Shown here piece by piece: positions 1 to 5,848 of a stretch of DNA of 8,663 bases. Made by a program: the position numbers and the translations under genes. Under the pieces are notes generated by a model that saw only the letters and a program-made list of their open reading frames with translations, did no database searches and was not told the origin of the DNA. Each line of letters opens with the position of its first letter. The stretch's first letter is position 1. Origin of the DNA: Brevibacillus sp. (GTDB lineage: Bacteria > Bacillota > Bacilli > Brevibacillales > Brevibacillaceae); assembly GCA_029240815.1 (NCBI GenBank), contig JARDZO010000241.1, positions 1 to 8,663 on the forward strand. Direction: 5' to 3'.

Positions 1-2
1 AT

Positions 3-281
3 GTTCGTTCAATCGGCGGTCTATTTTATATCTGTTGCGATGAAATAAAGGACATCGATCTCAAAACAGCTTTGCAGCAATTGATGCTCTTTGTTTATTC
101 GCTTCTTCAAGCGCAGGAAAGCCAAAACATCCTTCGCTTATTTGTCAACTACAAGAGTGGATGAGCAACCTTCCCAGCTATATCAAGGGTTTATTGCCGA
201 ATTTGTGCGTCCTTCCGCAGGCGTGGATTTTATTGCGCAAGTGATGAAATGTTGCAGGAAGCGGTAGCTATAATACGGTGA
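3..281 (+). pseudogene. Decayed 3' part of a probable TetR-type regulator
   Basis: No single frame is open, but a coherent protein can be read by switching frames. Frame 3 from the window edge to TGA at 162-164 gives an alpha-helical segment (SIGGLFYICCDEIKDIDLKT, then LMLFVYSLLQAQ, then ILRLFV). From about 148 the reading continues in frame 1 (DEQPSQLYQGFIAEFVRPSA, then GVDFIAQVM) to TAG at 265-267. A second shift near 249 would extend it to TGA at 279-281 (MLQEAVAIIR). The pattern ILRLFV...P..LYQ.F resembles the ligand-binding C-terminal half of AcrR/TetR regulators, but the DNA-binding part would lie outside the window, so the family call is tentative. Two frameshifts within 110 bases argue for a dead gene. 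A sequencing error could explain one shift but less easily both. Confidence 0.5.
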
Positions 282-309
282 AAGGGCATCCTTTGAAGAT
301 GCCCTTTCA
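279..309. terminator. Bidirectional hairpin terminator
   Basis: This is a perfect 12-bp inverted repeat, TGAAAGGGCATC (279-290) and GATGCCCTTTCA (298-309), with a 7-base loop. It lies between the plus-strand pseudogene and the minus-strand tetR gene, whose stop codon is at 337-339. The T-rich tail on the plus side (TTTCGTCGTTGTT) is interrupted and the minus side is weaker, so termination efficiency is uncertain. Position and stem strength support a shared terminator for the two converging genes. Confidence 0.7.
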
Positions 310-336
310 TTTCGTCGTTGTTAGAGTGCTTAGCTT

Positions 337-936
337 TTAATCGGAGTCTTTATGAACCAGAATGCCGTCTATAAAAATATTGATTCCTTGTTCAAAATAC
401 TTTACTAATTCATCTTTATCTTTATTGTCCCATTCAAGCGATAACTCTGCAAAAAGTCCTTCTAACATGGAGATATAAATCCAAGTTAATGCTTTTGCAT
501 CGGATATCCGGATTTGGTTCTTGGCTATTGCTTCCGTAAAAACAGCGTATATCAACTCATTATCTTTCGAATAGCATTTATTCAACCTGTCTCTGTAGTG
601 TTCTCCAACATCACCCCAATATGATTCCGGTATCATTTTAAAAACCGGGAGATCGATTTGGGAATAAAATAATTCGCCATATTTTTTAAGCTTTTCAATG
701 GGATCGGATGTTGTTGCTAAAGCAGAATGGACAGTCTTAAGCCAGGGTTCATACTCTTCTTCAATCAATTGAACAAACATTTCTTCTTTACTTTTAAAAT
801 GCCAGTAGATGCCACCCTTGCTAATGCCAGAGTATTTGACAATATCATTCATGGAAGTGTTGATATAACCGTATTTCGTAAAGCATTCAAGGGCGGCTTT
901 GAGTATGATCTGCCGTGTCATGTTATCATTTTTCAT
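337..936 (-). CDS. TetR/AcrR-family repressor, probable regulator of the agmatine operon
   Basis: This 199-residue protein has the normal length and layout of a TetR regulator. An N-terminal TetR_N domain (about residues 8-56) carries the helix-turn-helix TSMNDIVKYSGISKGGIYWH at 27-46. It is followed by an all-helical ligand-binding domain. The ATG at 936 is preferred over the Met codon five codons downstream because AGAGGG sits six bases upstream of it. The gene is divergent from aguA-aguB-permease across about 200 bases that contain a dyad typical of TetR operators, so it most likely represses that operon and is released by agmatine, N-carbamoylputrescine or putrescine. In Pseudomonas aeruginosa the aguBA operon is likewise controlled by a TetR-type protein, AguR; orthology is not shown here. 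The ligand is inference; the family is firm. Confidence 0.92.
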   Translation of the reverse strand: MKNDNMTRQIILKAALECFTKYGYINTSMNDIVKYSGISKGGIYWHFKSKEEMFVQLIEEEYEPWLKTVHSALATTSDPIEKLKKYGELFYSQIDLPVFKMIPESYWGDVGEHYRDRLNKCYSKDNELIYAVFTEAIAKNQIRISDAKALTWIYISMLEGLFAELSLEWDNKDKDELVKYFEQGINIFIDGILVHKDSD

Positions 937-975
937 GTTTCCCTCTAATTTATTAAATATTTTAAAAACAAGTGC

Positions 976-1004
976 ATTACATCATATTATTTTGCGAATG
1001 TCAA
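976..1004 (-). promoter_or_regulatory. Promoter of the tetR gene
   Basis: Read on the minus strand, a perfect TTGACA (-35) lies at 1004-999. After 17 bases comes TGTAAT (-10) at 981-976, preceded by TG in extended -10 position. It lies 40 bases upstream of the tetR start codon. The operator-like dyad at 1062-1085 is well upstream of this -35, so it is not placed to block this promoter directly. Confidence 0.6.
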
Positions 1005-1028
1005 TTTTAAAATCCAAGAGGGCAACGA

Positions 1029-1058
1029 TTGACTATTTATTCAGAAAAATGCTAATAT
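1029..1058 (+). promoter_or_regulatory. Promoter of the aguA-aguB-permease operon
   Basis: TTGACT (-35, five of six consensus bases) lies at 1029-1034. After 18 bases comes TAATAT (-10) at 1053-1058, with TG at 1050-1051 making an extended -10. The expected start of transcription falls at about 1065, inside the dyad at 1062-1085, which is the usual geometry of a TetR-repressed promoter. The leader to the aguA start is about 70 bases. Confidence 0.7.
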
Positions 1059-1061
1059 TGT

Positions 1062-1085
1062 AACCGACCGACCGGTTTGTCGGTT
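1062..1085. promoter_or_regulatory. Probable TetR operator
   Basis: This dyad has arms AACCGAC (1062-1068) and GTCGGTT (1079-1085). Within it is a second, overlapping register ACCGAC-CGGTTT-GTCGGT (1067-1084), because the left arm repeats ACCG three times. It is a GC-rich island in a strongly AT-rich intergenic region. ACCGACCGGT-type palindromes are common TetR-family operators. It overlaps the predicted transcription start of the operon. Binding by the neighbouring regulator is inference. Confidence 0.75.
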
Positions 1086-1135
1086 GATATTGATTAAAAA
1101 GTAACGAATCTGAAATGAAAAAAGGGGGAATCAAA

Positions 1136-2236
1136 ATGGCGAAAACGATTAAAAACACCACACCCAAACAAGATGGTTATCGAATTCCAGGAGAATTTGA
1201 ACCGCACAAGGGGTCGTTTATCATTTGGCCAGAAAAAGGCTTTTCTTTTAGAAATGGGGGGAAACCTGCACAAGAGGTATGTGTGATTGTTGCAAATACA
1301 ATTGCGGAGTATGAGGAAACGACAGTCATATGCTCGGCGGCGCAGTATGAAAATGCAAGAGCTAGATTATCAGAAAAAGTTCGTGTGATTGAAATGTCAA
1401 CAAACGAAGCATGGGTTCAAGACAAAGGCGCTTTTTACGTGATTAACGATAAAGGTGAAATGAGAGGGGTTCAGTTTGGTTTTAATGCGTATGGAGGATT
1501 AAAAGAAGGTCTCTACTTTCCTTGGGACTTAGACAAACAATTTGCTCAAAAACTGTTTGAACTTGAAAATATCGATTCTTATGACGCTAGACATTTTATT
1601 CTCGAGGGTGGTGCTACGCAAGTAGACGGAGAAGGCACGATTATTTTGACGGAAGAATGCAATCTGAATCCAAACCGAAATGGAGATATGTCAAAAGAAG
1701 AAGTAGAAAGACTTTGTAAAGAATACCTAGGTTTGGACAAAGTAATCTGGATTAAAAGAGGCATGCTGTATGATGAAACGGGCGGGCATATTGACGATAT
1801 CTGTTTTTTTGTAAGACCTGGAGTCATTGCTCTTTCATGGGTCGATGATGTAAACCATCCGCAGTATCCTGTACTCAAAGAAGCCTATGATACCTTGAGC
1901 CAAGAAACAGATGCAAAAGGAAGAAAATTTGAGATTCATAAGATCCATATTCCAGAAGTGATTTATATAACGGAAGAAGAAAATAAGGGGTTTGATATCG
2001 TTGCAGATGCAGCACCTCGTGAATCCAATCAGCCATTAGCCGTAACGTATATTAATGGATTTTTCGTTAATGGTGCCTATCTGGTTCCTTTATTTAATGA
2101 TCCTCGTGATCAAGAAGCTATTCAAAAATATCAAGAGCTTATGCCAGACAGAAAAGTAATCGGTCTCCCAACGAAAGAGTGGTCCCTCAGTGGCGGAAAT
2201 ATCCATTGCATGACACTAGCACAGCCTCGACCATAA
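1136..2236 (+). CDS. aguA: Agmatine deiminase (agmatine iminohydrolase)
   Basis: This cytosolic enzyme of the guanidine-modifying (PAD_porph) family converts agmatine to N-carbamoylputrescine and ammonia. The protein is 366 residues, the usual length. The catalytic set is visible at Asp96 (WVQD), His218 and Asp220 (GGHIDD) and the nucleophile Cys358 (SGGNIHC), at nearly the same positions as in the Enterococcus faecalis enzyme. The N-terminal PGEFEPHKGSFIIWPE and the central LEGGATQVDGEGTII are also typical. The start at 1136 is chosen because AAAGGGGG lies seven bases upstream; an in-frame ATG at 1115 would run through that ribosome binding site. The family's usual W-x-R-D-x-G-P around the substrate-binding Asp reads WVQDKGA here, so a shifted substrate preference is possible. 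It is the first gene of a three-gene operon. Confidence 0.93.
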   Translation: MAKTIKNTTPKQDGYRIPGEFEPHKGSFIIWPEKGFSFRNGGKPAQEVCVIVANTIAEYEETTVICSAAQYENARARLSEKVRVIEMSTNEAWVQDKGAFYVINDKGEMRGVQFGFNAYGGLKEGLYFPWDLDKQFAQKLFELENIDSYDARHFILEGGATQVDGEGTIILTEECNLNPNRNGDMSKEEVERLCKEYLGLDKVIWIKRGMLYDETGGHIDDICFFVRPGVIALSWVDDVNHPQYPVLKEAYDTLSQETDAKGRKFEIHKIHIPEVIYITEEENKGFDIVADAAPRESNQPLAVTYINGFFVNGAYLVPLFNDPRDQEAIQKYQELMPDRKVIGLPTKEWSLSGGNIHCMTLAQPRP

Positions 2237-2267
2237 ATGACTGATTATTTATAATGGGGGAAATTCA

Positions 2268-3149
2268 ATGAAAAAAGGAAAAGTAATTGTAGGAATGGCG
2301 CAGCATGCGTGTGTTCCTGACAGAGAAGAAAACATGAAAACAGCTGAACGGCTGATAAGGGAAGCAGCAGCAAAAGGCGCGAAAGTTATTTGTACCCAGG
2401 AATTATTTCATGGTCAGTATTTCTGCCAAATTATTGATGTCACGAAATATGATTGGGCAGAACCCATAGACGGCCCTACAAACAAAAGAATGTCAGAGCT
2501 CGCAAAGGAATTAGACATTGTTATTGTAAGTTGTTATTACGAATATGCAATGGATGGCGTCTACTACAACAGTGCTGCCGTATTTGATGCAGATGGCTCT
2601 TTATTAGGAAACTACAGAAAACATCATATACCCGAAGGGCCGCAATATATCGAAAAATATTATTTTACACCTGGAGACTCACCCTATATTGTCTTTAAAT
2701 CTAAATATGGCACCTTTGGGGTGTTGATTTGCTGGGATGAGTGGTTCCCGGAACCATCAAGAATCCTTGCCATTAAAGGAGCGGATTTTGTTTTCTATCC
2801 ATCCGCAATCGGATCAGAACCCGATCATCCAGGTTTGGACACTTCCCAGTCATGGGTGGATGCGGTTAAGGCTCACGGTATACATAACAATATGTATATA
2901 TGTGCAGTAAATAGAATTGGAAGAGAAGAAGCAGCAGATGGAAGCGGATTCATGACATTCTACGGAAGAAGCTTTGTAAGCGATCCTTGGGGAACGATTA
3001 TTACCGAAGGGAGCAGAGATAAAGAGGAAGTGATCATAGCAGAACTGGACCTTGATGAAATTAAAAGGGCAAGAAATATCTTACAGTTTCATAGAGACAG
3101 AAGAGTAGATTCTTATGGGGAAATACTAAAATTGTCAATTAGAGAATAA
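2268..3149 (+). CDS. aguB: N-carbamoylputrescine amidase (nitrilase family)
   Basis: This carbon-nitrogen hydrolase would split N-carbamoylputrescine into putrescine, CO2 and ammonia, completing the second step after AguA. The 293-residue length fits the family. The nitrilase triad is Glu45 (TQELFH), Lys118 (YRKHHIP) and Cys155 (ICWDEWFPE); C-W-D-x-W-F-P-E is the AguB-type form of the cysteine motif, unlike that of beta-ureidopropionases. YFTPGD (132-137) and AVNRIGREE (213-221) are further AguB-like stretches. The ribosome binding site GGGGGAAA precedes ATG by six bases. The gene starts 31 bases after aguA with no terminator between, so they are cotranscribed. This is the hydrolytic route, not the carbamoyltransferase route of lactic acid bacteria, so no carbamoyl phosphate or ATP would be gained. 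Confidence 0.92.
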   Translation: MKKGKVIVGMAQHACVPDREENMKTAERLIREAAAKGAKVICTQELFHGQYFCQIIDVTKYDWAEPIDGPTNKRMSELAKELDIVIVSCYYEYAMDGVYYNSAAVFDADGSLLGNYRKHHIPEGPQYIEKYYFTPGDSPYIVFKSKYGTFGVLICWDEWFPEPSRILAIKGADFVFYPSAIGSEPDHPGLDTSQSWVDAVKAHGIHNNMYICAVNRIGREEAADGSGFMTFYGRSFVSDPWGTIITEGSRDKEEVIIAELDLDEIKRARNILQFHRDRRVDSYGEILKLSIRE

Positions 3150-3199
3150 TGGTGGAAAAAAGATAACAACCAAACGAAATAGATGAGGGGTGAATTGGA

Positions 3200-4540
3200 A
3201 TGGAATCAACGAACGGAAAATTGATACGCTCCTTAAAACTGGGACACCTTATCTTTTTTGGACTGGCTTATATGGCACCTTTTACTGTTTTTGATACGTT
3301 TGGCATCGTGACGGAAAAAACAAACGGGCACGTTCCAACCGCTTATATCATAACTACCATTGCGATCCTGTTTACTGCATTTAGTTACAGCAAAATGGTT
3401 AAGGTGTATCCTTCAGCCGGTTCGGCCTATACCTATACAAAACAAACGATGAATTCCTCCCTCGGTTTTCTGGTAGGATGGGCTGCTTTCCTTGATTATC
3501 TTTTTCTTCCGATGATAAATGCGTTGCTTACAGTCATCTACTGTTCCTCTGTTTTTCCGGATGTCCCAGCCTGGATATGGTGTGTCAGCATCATCGCCCT
3601 AACCACTGGAATAAATATTGTGGGGATGAAAATATCGGTCACCGCAAACGTGCTGATGGTTCTCTTTCAAATGTTGGTTGCCATCATATTCGTTGTTTTA
3701 ACCATGAGGGCAATCATTTATGGCGAGTCAGGGCAGTTGCTTTCCATCAATCCTTTTTATTCGCAACAGATGTCATCGGCCACCATATTCACCGGGGCAT
3801 CTATATTAGCTCTATCTTTCCTCGGTTTTGACGCAGTAACAACGTTATCTGAAGAAACAATCGAACCGAAAAAAAACGTGCCGCGCGGGATCATTTTGAT
3901 TGCGCTAATCGGGGGGATTTACTTTATTGTCGTCTCCTACTTCATGCAATCTTTGTTCCCGGATCTGAATTCATTGAACAATGTTGAAGGGGCTTCTCCG
4001 GAAATCGCTTTATATATCGGCGGAGCGCTTTTCCAGTCCGTATTTCTTGCCGGGGCCCTTGCTGCTTGCGTTTCCAACGGATTGGCTACACAAGCAAGTG
4101 CTGCTCGTCTTTTATATGCAATGGGACGTGACGGCGTTTTGCCCAGAAAACTATTTGGGTATATCCATTCGCGTTTTGGGACTCCGGTTGCTAACATTCT
4201 TTTAATAGGAGTCTTATGCTTTTTGGCTCTGTTTATTGATTTGACTACAGCCGCGTCCTTTATCAACTTTGGTGCTTTTACTGCCTTTACATTTGTCAAT
4301 TTGTCAGTAATTGTTTATTACTTTAAACAGAAAAAATTAGGAACCGCCAAATCGACGTTCAGCTATCTGATTGCTCCTTTGGTCGGCATCGGTTTTAATG
4401 GATACTTGTGGTATAACCTGGAACTTACCGCCTTGGTGATCGGGTTTGTTTGGGTGGGGATCGGAATCGCTTATCTTTTCTATATAACCAAATGGGTGAA
4501 GGTAAAACCACCCGAGTTTGAATTCGAGGGACAAAGCTAA
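3200..4540 (+). CDS. puuP: APC-superfamily permease, putrescine importer PuuP-like
   Basis: This 446-residue integral membrane protein has about twelve hydrophobic segments, the first near 15-37 and the last near 410-430. Its sequence closely follows E. coli PuuP, the proton-motive-force-driven putrescine importer: MAPFTVFDTFGIV (25-37), GHVP (43-46), PSAGSAYTY (71-79), DYLFLPMINALL (99-110), SFLGFDAVTTLSEET (206-220) and the late FINFGAFTAFTFVNLSV. The comparison is from memory, not an alignment. ATG at 3200 has GAGGGGTG upstream at good spacing. It follows aguB by 50 bases and ends before the operon terminator. Its place suggests uptake of agmatine, putrescine or both; PuuP itself is known for putrescine, so the natural substrate here is open. 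Confidence 0.9.
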   Translation: MESTNGKLIRSLKLGHLIFFGLAYMAPFTVFDTFGIVTEKTNGHVPTAYIITTIAILFTAFSYSKMVKVYPSAGSAYTYTKQTMNSSLGFLVGWAAFLDYLFLPMINALLTVIYCSSVFPDVPAWIWCVSIIALTTGINIVGMKISVTANVLMVLFQMLVAIIFVVLTMRAIIYGESGQLLSINPFYSQQMSSATIFTGASILALSFLGFDAVTTLSEETIEPKKNVPRGIILIALIGGIYFIVVSYFMQSLFPDLNSLNNVEGASPEIALYIGGALFQSVFLAGALAACVSNGLATQASAARLLYAMGRDGVLPRKLFGYIHSRFGTPVANILLIGVLCFLALFIDLTTAASFINFGAFTAFTFVNLSVIVYYFKQKKLGTAKSTFSYLIAPLVGIGFNGYLWYNLELTALVIGFVWVGIGIAYLFYITKWVKVKPPEFEFEGQS

Positions 4541-4568
4541 AAAAATCGAAGTTCATTTTGCAGCATGA

Positions 4569-4605
4569 GCGCCAGAACAAATGTCTGGCGCCTTTATTAT
4601 ACATA
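4569..4605 (+). terminator. Rho-independent terminator of the agu operon
   Basis: GCGCCAGA (4569-4576) and TCTGGCGC (4584-4591) form a perfect 8-bp GC-rich stem with a 7-base loop, followed by the T-rich run CTTTATTAT. It lies 28 bases after the permease stop codon and closes the operon. Confidence 0.85.
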
Positions 4606-4667
4606 TTTATTTTTAAAGTTACTAAACACAGGAAAAATAAATGGAAAAAGCCTACAAGGAGGAAAAT

Positions 4668-4835
4668 ATGAAAAACTATATCATATTTGGCGCGAGTAAA
4701 GGACTGGGTGACGCGTTCGTAAAAGGTTTGCCCGATTCGGGCGATAGCGTCTGGATCGTTTCCAGAAGCCGCCCGGAAAGCTTGAAAATCGAAGATGGTG
4801 TCCATAATCTGCTCGTATTATTAATTCAACTTTAA
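4668..4835 (+). pseudogene. N-terminal stub of a short-chain dehydrogenase/reductase
   Basis: These 55 codons begin MKNYIIFGASKGLGDAFVKG, the start of an SDR Rossmann fold with the NAD(P)-binding GASKGLG (8-14). They continue through a second beta strand, VWIVSRSRPES (28-38), which would select the cofactor. SDR proteins are about 250 residues, so the catalytic Tyr-x-x-x-Lys and most of the fold are absent. SDR-like sequence seems to end near residue 46 (about 4805), and the last nine residues (LLVLLIQL region) look unrelated. The start at 4668 is chosen because a consensus AAGGAGG lies five bases upstream; an in-frame ATG at 4641 lacks this. The intact ribosome binding site with a missing body points to a deletion, so enzyme activity is not expected. 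Confidence 0.75.
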
Positions 4836-4855
4836 TAATACCTTCGGAAATACTG

Positions 4856-4903
4856 CGGGATAGTCTCTTGATATGATCAAGGGTCTATCCCGTTTTGTAT
4901 TTT
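4856..4903 (+). terminator. Rho-independent terminator behind the SDR stub
   Basis: This long hairpin has an outer stem CGGGATAG (4856-4863) with CTATCCCG (4885-4892). After one T-T mismatch the pairing continues into CTTGAT (4867-4872) with ATCAAG (4876-4881) around a 3-base loop. TTTTGTATTTT follows at 4893-4903. It has all marks of an intrinsic terminator in the plus direction. Confidence 0.85.
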
Positions 4904-5138
4904 AACTTTAAAGGGAGAGTTTTCGGCCGAGCGCATAGTCATTTGGACAGACATTGCCTTGCACACGCACCCGTTTTTCGCAAACAATGTGAAGGGCAAC
5001 GCGGGCGGCATGGAGCTGAGGGGGAAAGCATTGGCCCGAATTGTTCCTGCTGCTCGCGCAGGCGAGAGGGAATATGACGGATCGAATCGAGCTTCCGGAA
5101 ACGGTCTTTTCGCAAGGGAATTACGCCATTTGATATAA
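4902..5138 (+). other. Unassigned GC-richer stretch with an open, startless frame
   Basis: No convincing gene lies between the SDR terminator and the CGNR gene. One plus frame stays open for 78 codons up to TAA at 5136-5138. It has no ATG start near its beginning and no ribosome binding site. It reads IVIWTDIALHTHPFFANNVK, then GNAGGMELRGKALARIVPAA. This looks protein-like and differs in base use from the AT-rich DNA to its left, so it may be a fragment of a lost gene. I do not recognise the family. The antisense strand is also open here, so coding direction is not settled. Confidence 0.35.
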
Positions 5139-5154
5139 TCGTGCCGGGTATCGT

Positions 5155-5730
5155 TTACTCCTTCTGTTTTTTCCTCGCGTAGAACTCCGCTGCCTTGTGC
5201 CGGTTCCCGCACGTTTCCATGCTGCACCAGCGCCGCTTCCCTGATTTGGATGTATCGATAAAGTGCAAAATGCAATCTTCATGTTCACACGTTCGAATTC
5301 GTTCTTTTGATACCGTCTGCAAGGTGTTGATCATCGATGCGATGACGTGATAGGAGATGTGATCACCGGTTGTAACGCCCTCATTGACTAGCTCCAGACG
5401 TCCATCTGACGAAAAGAGAGTAAGGCGTACGTTTACTCGATCGGCGATATCCTGCAATCGTTTCACGCTGGATGGGGAGATCCCTTCCTGTTCCACATCC
5501 GATAGAACAGCAAAGCAGATGTCACGCAAGGAACGAAGGACAGAAATGATGGAACGAAAGTGTTCCTCGTTTTCCAGTTCGCGCAAGTCACTCTCGCGAA
5601 GCAAATGATTTTCCCGAAGCCAGAGCATGACGCTCGCAGGTTCATCCAGCATGTCCACGAGTCGTTTATTGATTGTATTTACCAAATTGATCCAAACTGC
5701 TCCGCCTAGCGTACAGCGATGGTTATCCAT
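5155..5730 (-). CDS. CGNR zinc-finger / ABATE-domain protein, putative transcription regulator
   Basis: The 191-residue protein has the two-part layout of the CGNR family. An N-terminal ABATE domain (about 8-140; LVNTINKRLVDMLDEPASVM, then WLRENHLL) precedes a C-terminal zinc finger with Cys148-x4-Cys153 and Cys169-x4-Cys174, the last Cys opening the signature Cys-Gly-Asn-Arg (174-177). These proteins are predicted DNA-binding, stress-related regulators, mostly without experimental proof. The start at 5730 is supported by GAGGTGA six bases upstream. The gene is divergent from the flavoprotein-VOC pair, with overlapping promoters, so it may regulate them and itself. No terminator is seen directly after its stop codon. 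Confidence 0.9.
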   Translation of the reverse strand: MDNHRCTLGGAVWINLVNTINKRLVDMLDEPASVMLWLRENHLLRESDLRELENEEHFRSIISVLRSLRDICFAVLSDVEQEGISPSSVKRLQDIADRVNVRLTLFSSDGRLELVNEGVTTGDHISYHVIASMINTLQTVSKERIRTCEHEDCILHFIDTSKSGKRRWCSMETCGNRHKAAEFYARKKQKE

Positions 5731-5742
5731 AGGTGCTCACCT
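5731..5742. repeat. Small dyad over the CGNR ribosome binding site
   Basis: AGGTG-CT-CACCT forms a 5-2-5 inverted repeat that exactly covers the ribosome binding site region of the CGNR gene. The 2-base centre is too short for an RNA hairpin. It could be a DNA-binding half-site pair or chance. Confidence 0.3.
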
Positions 5743-5750
5743 CATTATTT

Positions 5751-5778
5751 ATTATAACCGTTAAAAATGTATTTACAA
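5751..5778 (-). promoter_or_regulatory. Promoter of the CGNR gene
   Basis: On the minus strand TTGTAA (-35) at 5778-5773 is followed after 16 bases by a perfect TATAAT (-10) at 5756-5751. The -10 lies 20 bases upstream of the start codon, so the leader is very short. Its -35 shares bases with the -35 of the opposite promoter. Confidence 0.6.
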
Positions 5779-5813
5779 GGTTTGTGTAATCAGGTATTCT
5801 ATAACCAGTAAAA
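5753..5813. repeat. 14-base direct repeat flanking the divergent promoters
   Basis: TATAACCGTTAAAA (5753-5766) and TATAACCAGTAAAA (5800-5813) match at 12 of 14 bases with starts 47 bases apart. They lie at the two outer edges of the overlapping divergent promoters. This could be a paired operator for one regulator; AT-rich chance similarity is the alternative. Confidence 0.4.
5772..5800 (+). promoter_or_regulatory. Promoter of the flavoprotein-VOC operon
   Basis: TTTACA (-35, five of six) at 5772-5777 is followed after 17 bases by TATTCT (-10, four of six) at 5795-5800. An alternative -10, TATAAC at 5800-5805, has no well-spaced -35. The element overlaps the divergent CGNR promoter, so the two would compete for polymerase. 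Confidence 0.5.
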
Positions 5814-5848
5814 CGACATTAAAGGGGTTGTAAAAAGGAGGGTGCGCG

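Noticed and set aside
1115..1135. Upstream in-frame ATG for agmatine deiminase
   Set aside because: It would place the ribosome binding site AAAGGGGG inside the coding region and has no good site of its own. Starting at 1136 also aligns the catalytic residues with the known enzyme numbering.
3937..4299. 120-codon minus-strand frame inside the permease gene
   Set aside because: It is antisense to a strongly conserved transporter gene and has no recognisable domain or ribosome binding site.
4641..4667. Upstream in-frame ATG for the SDR stub
   Set aside because: The consensus AAGGAGG at 4656-4662 is correctly spaced for 4668 only, and SDR similarity begins at MKNYIIFGASKG.
5053..5066. Hairpin CTCGC-GCAG-GCGAG as terminator of the CGNR gene
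   Set aside because: The stem is only five base pairs and no T-run follows on the minus strand.
5133..5138. TATAAT on the plus strand before the CGNR stop
   Set aside because: No -35 element sits at proper spacing and no plus-strand gene follows it.
4877..5275. 132-codon minus-strand frame crossing the CGNR 3' end
   Set aside because: It overlaps the conserved zinc finger of the CGNR gene in another frame, and its sequence looks like an antisense shadow.
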